From NCBI GenBank assembly GCA_023078555.1, contig CM041201.1:5215713-5279712 (forward strand): DNA of 64,000 bases. Direction: 5' to 3'. The position numbers and the translations under genes were made by a program. Below the pieces are notes generated by a model. It was given only the letters and a program-made list of their open reading frames with translations. It did not search any database and was not told the DNA's origin. Of the stretch, positions 23,412 through 32,609 are shown in pieces (position 1 is the stretch's first letter; each line of letters starts with the position of its first letter). The DNA comes from Ulva prolifera (lineage: Eukaryota; Chlorophyta; Ulvophyceae; Ulvales; Ulvaceae).

Positions 23412-23478
23412 TTTGGTGGTGCTTGCTGCTTCGTGGTGGTGCTTGCTGCTTCGCCGCCTTTATCCATGAGACACACCG
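23412..23478 (+). mobile_element. Old LINE B tail shared by all three units
   Basis: The segment TTGCTGCTTCGCCGCC followed by TTTATCCATGAGACAC resembles the LINE B end (TCGCTTGCTTTGTCCTTG). The same degraded tail lies at 38,137-38,205 (unit 2) and 59,013-59,078 (unit 3), so this insertion predates the triplication. Confidence 0.6.
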
Positions 23479-24303
23479 AAGCGAAGAAGCATTGGCACAC
23501 ATATGCTGACCATGTACAATCAACACAGACATCACGGTCCAACAAACTTCCACATGAACCCTCTCGTGCACCCAGAGGGCCTACACGGCACGTGGCACGT
23601 TACGCACCACAGCCAGCAGCCAAGTTTGCAAATTAGCGCTGTGTTACAGCTGCAGCTTGCAAGCTTGATCGTGACCAAGGGGGGGGGGGGGACGGGGGAT
23701 TGAAAACACTGCATAGACTCCGCATTTGCACATATACACACGCAATCAACCTTCCTAGGGCAGCCTGTGTTACAACGCAGGTACACATTGTTTTGTACAT
23801 ACGAATTCCGCTGCAGCTTGTCGCGCGCGACGGAGCTGTATATGTGTGCGTGGCTAGCTACAGCTTGCCCCCCTGCAGGGTCGGGACGTCGCGGCCCAGG
23901 TTCAGCTCGAGCTACTGCGTACGGCCGCAAAAGTAAAATTACTTCGTCTACGTAGAAGATCTAGAACTGCGCAACGGGTGTGTTTGGAGTACACCAATTT
24001 CCTGAGGACTTCCCAATTTACCTCGAATGTGTGTGAACGCTGATTCGGAAGACATTCTTTTGCTGTGTACACTGCAGCGCTGCACTGCGATGAACTTCTG
24101 TCACGCTTCTTCACAGCGCGTCACGCGGCGTCCACCGCTGAACTGTGACACGTCACGCTACTGTGCGCGTGTCTACGCACTTCGCTGTAAGCCCATGGCG
24201 GCGACACCACGAGGTAGAGATAACGAAACAGACTGTGGCCAACGAGGGAGCGGGCGTGTTGAAGGCGGTCTCGGACTGAGCGCGTCCCTTGCCCAGGATA
24301 CGA

Positions 24304-24311
24304 TATAAATA
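24304..24311 (+). promoter_or_regulatory. TATA box of Ala/Cys-rich gene copy 1
   Basis: TATAAATA sits in GATATAAATAGG with the sequence TCACATTGTCAAC about 25-30 bp downstream as the likely start region. The box and its surroundings recur at 42,310-42,317 and 60,393-60,400. Confidence 0.75.
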
Positions 24312-24334
24312 GGCGGTGAGTGGTCACATTGTCA

Positions 24335-26858
24335 ACTACTTCGATTCGCATCCACCTGTACGCTCAATCGTTTCGAGCCCGCTCACTGATTGATTGGCAA
24401 TCAATCGCTGAACACAAGCTATATATAGCTACCGGCTGTGTCGTGAAGGTACGCCAATCGACAAGCAGCGATCCTTTCCACATACGTACTGTCTTCCCAC
24501 ATTCGTGAAATGATTTCCTTTTTCAGAAGCGTATGCTAGGGCTGTGTTAGCTGCAGGATGTGTAACTAGCATATGTGGCCTGCAGTCACGATCAACGTGC
24601 TGTTCAATGCAGACATCCAAGTGGGGATTCCGTTCTGAATAGGCATAGAGGAGGCTACAGTATGTTTGGGTGTGTGATGCTGGCATGCCATTGTGTGGCA
24701 ATCCAGTGGTATAGCGGCCATATCACTGGATTGCCACACATTAATCTCAATTGAGATATATCTCAATATATGCATGCATGTGTTGATGTGTCTGGATTCA
24801 TGCATTGCAGTCATGATCATCACTCTGAGACACATGTACATGTGTGGCCGTGTCGCTGTGTCCGGCGCGGGTGCTGCCGTTGCGTGGGTGTTTTGGTGTG
24901 CGCTTCGTGTGGCTTGCTGTGTGGTGTGCGTTTCCCCTGCTTTTTGCTTGCGGTGCTACCTGCCTCGCTTGCTTTGTCCTTGTAACACATGTACATGTTT
25001 CAACACACACCACAATCAAACAACGACAGCATGGATGGTCATGGTCTTGCCATTGTCATTTTCATAGTGCATCTACATGTGCACTTCTAGACCAGTGCAC
25101 TCTTGTTGCTTGGGTTAAAATTTCCACTGGTAGAAATCCACTGGCTAGCCAGTGGATTCCTCGAGCTCGCCAGAGCTACTGGTAGGGTGCGCCTACTCCC
25201 ACATGACATCCTCTGCGCATGCAGAGAGGTGCTCACAGTGCTCACCGTCGCCCTCGCTGCCGGCGAGGCCACCGCCCGCATCAGCGTCCCCAGCCACTTC
25301 CCACCTACGTCGCCGAGGCCCCCCACCACAACGACCACGACAGGGAGCGGGCCCACCGTTACCGACATCAAGGCAGTCGGCACTGCCAGCTGCTCCGCAT
25401 CATCATGGAGCGGCTCAATCGCTGCCTCTCAGAGTGCCTATGCCTTGGCAGGTGCGGCGCCCTGTACACTGGCCCACCGGGTACCCCAGCTGAACAGTGC
25501 AATTCTTTGCTTGCCAGGCTTCAGTTCCCCCGGGTCCCCCGTGCCCGCCTGAAGCTCGACCTCTGGCCATCGGCCGTGGCAGCTGACGGCTGCTTGTTTC
25601 AGTGTTGCCGAGGCGAAGATGAGCTTGGGCGGGGAATCACCGCGTGTCGCGTGCAGTTGCGGACGTTGTCGCTGACCTCTGCACCTACCCATGGTGGGAA
25701 GACTTTGAGAGCCTCTACGTGCCCATTGAGAAGTTTGCGTTCGCCTACGCCCAGGTATGCCCCCTGCCCCCGCCAGCCTCTGCTTCCATTGACTCCATTG
25801 AGACATTTGAGATGCATGTATGCCCAGTGGGCTCCAGCCGCGTGGCACATACAGCCACCCGGCGGCCACGGGGTACATGTTCAACCACGTGTCACGGGTG
25901 ACGGGGGTGGGTAGGACCCGAATACGCATTGCCACTACTAGTAGTATGCCCTGTGCATCGCAGGCTTAAGCTTCGTGACCATCTAGATTGACAAGTAACA
26001 CAAGTGAGACACGGCCCACCATCAATACTGTCTGCAGCATAGAATGCGCTGCCTGACGTATAGCTTGGCTCAGCTCTGTGCATATGCAGGCTATCGCTGA
26101 AGTGTCTGCCACCTGCGTGACCTCCACGTCTGGCTCGGCAACTGCCTTGGGCTGTGCCTACAGCTCGGCGTACGCAGAAGCGAGCGCCAAAGCATTTGCT
26201 GTAGCCCATGCCGAGGCAACGGCCACGGCGTCCACGCTGTGCTCCTGCGGCTACGACTTTGTTGAAGTGTTTGCTGACGCCGATGTGGTGATCAAGCTCT
26301 GGGCTGAGGTGCACGCCGCAGCTCAAGCCGCCGCCTGCGCTCAGGGTGCGCTCCCCAGGATCTGCCTCACGCGGCTGGCTACCTGCTCTGGTGGCGGCCG
26401 AGTGCTGGCCTTGTCTCCAGCCTGACCCCTGTCTAGCGTGTGCCCAACCGGAAATTTCTTAAGAGGCCATGGGCCAGGTCTCTTGTCGGGGCCGGCCACA
26501 TGTGGCTGGATGCAGCAGCCCTCCACGGCGATCCAGACTGCGGCTTACCAGGGACTCTTAACCTGGGCTACGCGTGCGTGCAGGCAACCAGGCGTCCAGC
26601 GCATATGCATACGTCGACTGCTACGCAAGCATCGCTGTGCACATCCTTGCAAAGGCCGCTGCCAAGGCGTTTGCAGCCGCTGACTGCTGGCCCAAGCAGG
26701 ACTCGATTGCGATCGCCGACGTCACAGCCTCCATTGATGCGTGGGTCGTGCAGTCAGACCAATGCACCATCATCGAGGGCTCCTTCGGCAATGCCGGCAC
26801 AGCCACTGGCGGCAGCTCCGGCACCAACTTTGTGCGTCCCACCACTACACCGGCATAG
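24335..26858 (+). CDS. Secreted Ala/Cys-rich protein, copy 1 (unrecognised family)
   Basis: A non-coding first exon (about 24,335-24,448) ends at donor AAG-GTACGCC. Four 3' coding exons join in perfect phase: 25,225-25,451, 25,657-25,754, 26,090-26,345 and 26,584-26,858 (TAG). Each intron is GT-AG. The protein has a hydrophobic signal-like segment (VLTVLTVALAAGEA), a Pro/Thr linker (PPTTTTTTGSGP), then about 230 residues of Cys-bearing modules where Ala fills every second position (for example AYAEASAKAFAVAHAEA), interrupted by CTYPWWEDF. It ends PTTTPA. I expect a secreted or cell-wall protein; no known family is recognised. The start codon is not settled: the exon carrying it lies between 24,448 and 25,225. 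A hairpin and a LINE B tail sit in this 5' intronic part in this copy only. The last two exons are identical in protein sequence in copies 2 and 3. Confidence 0.7.
24692..24740. repeat. Hairpin element, copy 3, inside Ala/Cys-rich gene copy 1
   Basis: Perfect 17-base arms TGTGTGGCAATCCAGTG and CACTGGATTGCCACACA around a 15-base loop containing AGCGGCC. Units 2 and 3 read straight through the site (CTGGCATGCCATTGAGAG at 42,676 and CTGGCATGCCATATGC at 60,801), so it is a unit-1-specific insertion. Confidence 0.85.
24844..24984 (+). mobile_element. LINE B tail with a 14-bp target duplication, unit 1 only
   Basis: ACACATGTACATGT flanks the 141-bp insert at 24,830-24,843 and 24,985-24,998. The insert is the last 141 bp of LINE B, ending GCTTTGTCCTTGTA. 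Units 2 and 3 are empty at the matching site. It lies in the 5' part of Ala/Cys-rich gene copy 1. Confidence 0.92.
25135..25158. repeat. 24-bp perfect palindrome created in unit 1
   Basis: The arm AATCCACTGGCT is followed directly by its reverse complement. Units 2 and 3 have only one arm-like stretch (CCCACTGGCTCGCC), so the second arm was added in unit 1. Confidence 0.9.
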
Positions 26859-26859
26859 A

Positions 26860-28450
26860 GCTGATGCTACACTCATATGCATGCGGCCTTATTGCTGGCC
26901 AATTTGCATTCAGTCTAGTTGGATGTGTTGGTAGACAACGCATCGCGACAGCATATGCATCAGGTCACAGTCTCGCAGCGTGGCTTCCGACGACAACGGG
27001 CCGTGATGTGCAGATCCAGTTGGTGTAGCCGGCAACTTGAATTGAGGAAGTGGGGTCAGGGGGTGGGCTGACTGCGTCCGCTGCAAGGGCGGGCACCAGG
27101 CAGGCTGCCACCCAGGCCTGGTGATGCTCTGTGCGGGCAGATGGCTCCATTCTGTGATGATTCAGATGGCTCTACTGCTGGAGCTGCGGCTTGATTTGGT
27201 AGACCGGGTTTGCAGGGGTGACGTCAATAATCGTCAGAGAGCTAGCGTGTTCAGTGTTTCGGCTGCTGTATCCCGGCCTCTGTGAATTCCGACTTTTTGT
27301 TGCGTTTCGTTGGTTGAGGGAACAGCGTACGAGGCGTTTGTATTGCGGCAGAGGTATGCTGTTGGGTTGTGAGGGCCAATGTGCTGACCCATGTTTCTTT
27401 CATGATTGGCTGGAGATCGTTTTCTGTTCTTGTAGTTTATGCACGTGGGGATGCTTGATGTGGCCACTAGAAGAGGCGAGGGCGAGGATTGCGACGGGAG
27501 CTGTAGCCTCTGCAGACGCAAAGCGCATCATTTGAGGGTGCTTTGCATTGTAGTGCGGTGCAGTGCTGGTCAGTGATGTACACTACGCCGGTCTTTGTAA
27601 ATGTACGCTGTCATCGTGCTTGTGCCCCTGCTTCCCCACGTCACCACGTTATCACGAGTACTCGTCACCACAATGGCTGCCATCCAGACTGCGGCCTGTG
27701 TTTCCAACTTGTGTATCCTGATGACGCCGCTATCCCTGGACTGTTTGCAGTGCTGAGCTGCTGTAGCTACATTGTTCAGACACGTGCTGACCCCAGGTAG
27801 TTTTGTTCTAGCATGCAACAGTCTGCTTTCGCAAACATTGCCCGCGGTCGGACTGGACATCTCTCTCCTAAATGACCGGTTGACCTTCTGCCCTGCCAAG
27901 ACGTCGGGCGACACGTCACAGCCAATGCATGCCTTGCCTGATTGCCAGGCATTTGATATCCTCATCTACCAACTCTGATGTGTTACAAGAACAACTCTAA
28001 TGTGTAGCTAGCGCTAAGGCAGCCATGAACGTTGCAGTGGCAGTCAGCATCTCTGTGCAGTGTCAGCCAAGAATTGAGGATTGCTCTCTGTCGCCGGCGG
28101 GAGCACGGGGCTCCCGCCATCAAGCTTAAGCACGGGGCTGGCCCCGTCCTGGGTGGTCTTGGGTGGCATGTTGTTGGTTGTTGCTGAGCGATTCCCATGC
28201 ATGGGTGGCATGTTGTGAGTCCGGTGCTGCTGCAAGCGCATTTGTTATCATCTTTGACTTGTGTGATGCTCCAGGTCCCTGGCAGTCAGGTTGCAGGCAT
28301 CGCAGTGCCGGCTTTGAGGATTGTCTGCTTAAGCTGAAGAGTGCGCAACAAGCACCTGCCAGGCTGCTAGGCTGATGCAATGAGCGATTAACGACAACCT
28401 TTGTACTTGATACGCGCTGCAACGAGGATTCTGGTGCTGAAATAAGCAAT
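26860..28450. other. 3' flank of Ala/Cys-rich gene copy 1, no further gene recognised
   Basis: The flank is well conserved in units 2 (44,630-45,985) and 3 (62,817-63,980) but carries no convincing frame. A TGTAA motif (CTTTGTAAATG, about 27,593) occurs in all three copies and could be the polyadenylation signal of a long 3' UTR; this is an inference. Confidence 0.4.
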
Positions 28451-28618
28451 GAGCCTCTGAATTTGTTAGGAGTTTGGCATGATGTGATGCATCACATCAC
28501 GACAGACCTGTACATGCATATGAGTGCTGCAGCATCCAACCTTGGGGTTCATGGATACAGCTAGCTTGGTCAACCTTGCCTTTGCAGTACACAGCTGTAT
28601 GCACAGCAATCCAATCAG

Positions 28619-28788
28619 GGGGGGCGTGTGGGTGTGGGCGTGTGTGTGGCTGTGTGGCTGTGTCCGGCGAGGGTGCTGCCGTTGCGTGGGTGTTTTGGTG
28701 TGAGCTTCGTGTGGCTTGCTGCGTGGTGTGCGGTTTCCCCTGGTTCTTGCTTGCGGTGCTACCTGCCTCGCTTGCTTTGTCCTTGTAA
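28619..28788 (+). mobile_element. LINE B tail with a 17-bp target duplication
   Basis: CACAGCAATCCAATCAG occurs at 28,602-28,618 and 28,789-28,805. The 170-bp insert is LINE B 3' UTR ending TTGCTTTGTCCTTGTAA. No coding sequence. Confidence 0.92.
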
Positions 28789-29007
28789 CACAGCAATCCA
28801 ATCAGTTCGAAGTATCCCTGCTGGCATGCACGGCCTGGAGTGATGCATCATGATGCAGAATGAGAGGTGCGGGTGACCCTCTGCTCTTGCTTCAACTGCC
28901 ACCCTGCTCAAGATCTTGATTCTCACCCACGACCAATGTGTTGAACGCATAGTGGATACCATGCATTATGCAGTAGTAGCAGTATCCTGGGTGTACACAC
29001 ACACACA

Positions 29008-29466
29008 CAGAGTTGCATTAGTACGTTTCGTGATAAAGTACGTTAAGCAAAAATACGCGTATGGTACGTTGGCTCCAATCTTGGGGGGTTGAAAAGTACG
29101 CTGTATAGGCTATAGGCTATACATCACTGGCTTGGCGCCCTAGGCGCCAAGCCGGTGATGGCCAGACTTGGTAGTGCAACGGTCAATGTCATCTATGCTC
29201 AGGCACACTATTGCAGAGAACAGTACAGTATACTCACAGTCAATTAGTTTATCAGGTTACTCAGGTTCATCATGCAATGCAAGGGATGTTAAAAACCTCC
29301 TTTGGCCTTGTGGCTAGAGGTGCACCACAGTGCAGAGCTCTAGGCTCTCTCAAAACGCGCAAGTCCGAAACGTACGCGCGTACTATACGCTGATAAAGTA
29401 CGTTGGAATAAAATACGCGTATTAAACGTACCGAAATCGAAAGATACGCGTATTAATGCAACTCTG
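29008..29466 (+). mobile_element. hAT-type MITE, copy 1 (459 bp)
   Basis: Terminal inverted repeats begin CAGAGTTGCATTA and end AATGCAACTCTG; the target duplication is CACACACA (29,000-29,007 and 29,467-29,474), 8 bp as in hAT. In the middle is a hairpin with 11-base arms GGCTTGGCGCC and a 3-base loop. It matches the MITE at 37,652-38,125 in the opposite orientation, and its termini and a piece around CCCTTGCATTGCA match the hAT remnant at 11,378-12,246. Confidence 0.92.
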
Positions 29467-29481
29467 CACACACAGATATTC

Positions 29482-29700
29482 CGTGTGTGCGTGTGTGGGC
29501 GTGGGTGTGGTTGTGGGTGTGTGGCGGTCTAGGAGTCTGTGTCATTGCCTGGCCATGGGGGCGTTGTGGGTACTGCGTGCGTTGCGTGGGTGTGACGGGA
29601 GCGATGGCGCGGGGTGCGTTTGACCGGGTGACTGGGTGTGTTCTTGACCTGCTTGCTACTTTCGCGGTACTGCCCGCCTCGCCACCTATGTCTTGTAGTA
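29482..29700 (+). mobile_element. LINE B tail, diverged
   Basis: GT-rich DNA followed by GACCTGCTTGCTAC, GCGGTACTGCCCGCCTCGCC and the end ATGTCTTGTAG next to TACACAC matches the LINE B 3' end with many changes. It is an older copy than those at 24.8 and 28.6 kb. Confidence 0.65.
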
Positions 29701-30385
29701 CACACGGCCAGGCCAAAGTACTAGCGGGCGCCTGAGATTAAGCAGCAACCAGCATGCCCATGCACTCACACCCCGCGCCGCAATTCCACGCTGACGTATC
29801 AACAAATTTAAGACGCTCACACCCACGTACTAGTAGAGCTCTACTCAGGTTTCCCACTCCCTCTGCATCCCGGCTCGGCTGCGTGGAGTCGACGCCGCCC
29901 TGTGCCCGGTGCCCTCGGATACTCTGTTCTCCGTGATGTCGACAGTCCAGTGGAATATATTACATTACTACATTGCCTTCACATCACTGGACGCTCATAC
30001 CCTTGCGTAGCCCGAGACTCCTGCCTGCACCCCAACCAGCGCACACGTGTCGTCCGTGGCCAGAGTCTAAGCACGATTGCGGAGCCAAACAACACAGCCC
30101 TGGCCCCGGCCAAGCTAGCACCGGTCCACCCAGCAGAGGGGCAGTAGTCACAATCAGTGAAAGCGTGGGAGCCGAGTGCAGCGCCGCTGGCATGCACACA
30201 CGCCGGATGCGCAGACGGCTGCAGGACTGATGACCGCTTGCAGGGCAGCGGCAGATGTAGCTACTTATGGGGCGGATTGGAGGAGCGCTGCTGCGGGGCC
30301 GGGCGGCGCGTCTCCACGGTGTACACAGCAGAGCATGCCACATCAGCACCGCCTGCTTCATAAATGTCGTGAGAAGTTGCTGTGG

Positions 30386-30545
30386 TACAAGGACAAAGTA
30401 AGGAAGGCAGGTAGCACCGCGAGGAACAAGCAGGGAAACTGCACACCACGCAACAAGCCACACGCAGCAAACACCAACACACGCAACGCCAGCACCCGCG
30501 CCGCCCACAGCCACACAGCCACACACACGACCACACACACCCACA
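30386..30545 (-). mobile_element. LINE B tail fragment
   Basis: The minus strand reads GT-rich sequence, then the GCGGTGCTACCTGCC block and the CTTTGTCCTTGTA terminus of LINE B. It lies immediately 5' of the target site used by the next two insertions. Confidence 0.75.
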
Positions 30546-30562
30546 AACACACACAAGCCTCC

Positions 30563-31797
30563 GTCGAGATGACCGGCCCAACCCTGGCATCGCCAGCCCC
30601 ATCTGGCCCCGCTGCGGCCGCAGGGGACCTCCCCTGTGCGCCGGCAGCCACCCGCACGCCTTGCGTCGGACAGCCGCACGCGAGCCCCGCGCATGACGGC
30701 CCGCCTACCATCCTCCCCAGGTCACGCGTGGGCGCCCAGCGGGGCGACATACTCGCGTTCTTTCCGCGCTCGCCGGTGATCGGCGACGTGTGTGTCACTC
30801 ACCCGCTTGCAGGCTCAAACGTTCGCGTGGCTGCGCTGCGCGACGGCGCCTCGGCGGAAGCCGCCGACCGGCGGAAGCGCGACAAGTACGGCCGCACGGG
30901 AGTCGGAGGGCTCAGCTTGGTCCCGCTGTCGCATGAAACATACGGGCGCGTGGGCCCGGCGGCATTTGCATTCCTGAACAGGCTCGCCGATGTGGCTGCA
31001 GGGGCAGGCGCGGTCTCTCGGCGGCGCTTCCTGGAGAACGCGATGCGCGGCATCTCCACGACGCTCTGCCGCGCCGTTGCGCGCCAGGTTCACGCCGCTG
31101 CCCCGCTGATGGCGCTTCACGCGGGCAAGGCGGTACTGACGGGACTTACGGTCCCTTGTGATGATCTCTCGCCGCTCACGGGTCATCCGGCCTGAGCGGC
31201 GAGCCGCCCGCGGCGTCCTCGCCGCTCTCTCGCGGGCCGGGCGCCGTCCGAGGCTCGGACGCACTGATAGGCAGCGTGTGCTGCCTCTGCCGAGTGCCCC
31301 AACCCCCGGACACGATGCGCCTCGGGCGTGCTCCGTTCCGGGTGGGTCGGCGGATGGGGGCGCCCCCGTGTGTGTTGTTCCGGCGCTCGGGGCTGGCCTG
31401 ATCGGGGCATTGGGGCGGGGGTCCTGGGGGCCCCCGGCGGCTTCCGCATGGGGCAGGCGCCGGCCAGGCCGCTGCATGGGGCTGCCGCTGCCGCGCGGGC
31501 GGCGGGGTCGTGTAGCGTATTGGCGTGTGGGTGTGTGTGTTGGGGGTTGGGTCTGGGCCGCGGGCGGGTGCGTGGGTCGGGTGTCAGTGTGTCGGTGCGT
31601 TTGGGGGTGGGTGCGTGTGGAGGTGCGTGTGGGGGTTGGTTCGTGTGGTAGTGTGTAGGAGTGTGGGGGTGTGTTGGTGCTTGTTGTGCCTTGGCGTTGG
31701 CTGTTGCTCTCCTGTTGCGTGCGCATTGCATTGTTCGTGCTCTCCCTCTTGGTCCTGGCGGTGCTACCGGCCCCTCCAGCTTTTTCCTTTGTAAAAC
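30563..31797 (+). mobile_element. LINE B, 5'-truncated 1.2-kb copy
   Basis: ACACAAGCCTCC occurs at 30,551-30,562 and 31,798-31,809, a 12-bp target duplication. The insert holds the end of the ORF including most of the endonuclease domain and a 600-bp GC-rich 3' UTR ending TTTTTCCTTTGTAAA. Its right-hand duplicated target then received another LINE B tail (31,815-31,978). Confidence 0.88.
30569..31195 (+). pseudogene. LINE B endonuclease-domain fragment
   Basis: The frame is open from the 5' truncation to TGA at 31,193-31,195. It encodes a Pro/Ala linker and the restriction-like endonuclease core: GDVCVTHPLAGSNV, DRRKRDKYG, LVPLSHETYGRVGPAAFAF and CRAVARQVHAAAPL. The Asp of GDVCV and the Lys of RKRDKY are candidates for PD-(D/E)XK catalytic residues by analogy with R2-type LINEs. 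No reverse transcriptase is present, so it is not autonomous. Confidence 0.8.
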
Positions 31798-31814
31798 ACA
31801 CAAGCCTCCCACCC

Positions 31815-31978
31815 GTGTGTGGGGGTGTGTGACGGAGTGGGGGAGTGTGTGGGTGCCTGTTGTGCCTTGTGTGCCTTGGTGTTGGCTGTTGCTCTCTTGT
31901 TGCGTGCGCGTTGCGTTGTTCGTGCTCTCCCTCTTGGACCTGGCGGTGCTACCAGCCCCTCCGGCTTTTTCCTTTGTA
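31815..31978 (+). mobile_element. LINE B tail inserted at the same target as its neighbour
   Basis: A 164-bp tail flanked by ACACAAGCCTCCCACCC at 31,798-31,814 and 31,979-31,995 (17 bp). Its 5' flank is the right target duplication of the 30,563-31,797 copy, so two insertions used one site in turn. Confidence 0.88.
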
Positions 31979-31995
31979 ACACAAGCCTCCCACCC

Positions 31996-32400
31996 TACAC
32001 CCACAAGCACAACCACACGCCCGCCCCCACCCGCATCTCGCCCACCAGCCAGGCGCAAGAGCCCCGAAAGCACATGCAGCCAAGGCTGCCGAGCAAAGAA
32101 ACAGCGAAACCCCTACAACAACCCCCGTCCCGGAGAGGCCCCCGCCTCCCCCAGCACAACCCACCCCGCCCAGCCCCTGCAGCTGCACACCACCCCACCC
32201 ACCCGCAAACCCATACCCGCAACCCCCAAAGTCCAGCTCAGCCTCCCCAAACTCCCTGGTTGCGCCGCTATGGCGGGCCACATGCAGACGCGCGGGTGAG
32301 ACAGCGGCAAAGCGCGGCACACCAGAGCCGCCTACTACTAGTAGTACCACAAAGCGCACGAGGCCGCGACCGCACGCAGCATCGACCGCCTACCAGGCAG
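31996..32400 (-). mobile_element. LINE B 3' UTR fragment, opposite orientation
   Basis: On the minus strand the sequence GTGGCCCGCCATAGC, GGCTGAGCTGGACTTTGG, GCCTTGGCTGCATGTGC and GCGCCTGGCTGGTGGG follows the 3' UTR of the 38,243-41,370 copy (40,900-41,170) in order. It is non-coding and more diverged than the flanking B tails. Confidence 0.75.
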
Positions 32401-32609
32401 CCCGGGCGGGCGCGCAGTTGCTGTGTAGTCCACTGCACTGTGTGCATGGCATGCATGTGCATGCATAGGTCTGATTAGGTCTGTGCAGAGAGTCATGGCA
32501 GTTGGGTATGTTGATTGCATATACTATATGTTGATTGCATATACTAGTAGATAGACTATAGCAGGTGAACACTGTAGTGTTCACTGAGGTCCCGATGTCA
32601 TGACAATAA

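Larger units (their letters stand above)
19061..30312. repeat. Tandem segmental duplication, unit 1 of 3
   Basis: The unit starts at ATGGCACGGTGTACAC and ends where the same start recurs near 30,315. It contains, in order, the R3 block, a weak old LINE A tail, an old LINE B tail (23,412-23,478), the TATA promoter at 24,304, Ala/Cys-rich gene copy 1 and a ~2-kb 3' flank. Each part has a counterpart in the same order and orientation in units 2 and 3. Unit 1 is the shortest, having the fewest late insertions. Confidence 0.85.

Noticed and set aside
24844-25067. Hydrophobic Val/Cys/Trp-rich frame that could be read as a membrane protein
   Set aside because: It lies in a LINE B 3' UTR insertion with an exact target duplication; the same frame appears wherever this tail occurs (28.6 kb, 41.2 kb).
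25219-25914. A 231-codon Arg/His-rich frame overlapping Ala/Cys-rich gene copy 1
   Set aside because: It is an out-of-frame reading through the true exons and introns; the phase-consistent spliced model explains the region better and is conserved in three copies.
25892-26326. Minus-strand 144-codon frame repeated at 43,606 and 61,851
   Set aside because: It is the antisense shadow of the Ala-rich exon and is open only because that exon is conserved and lacks complementary stop patterns.
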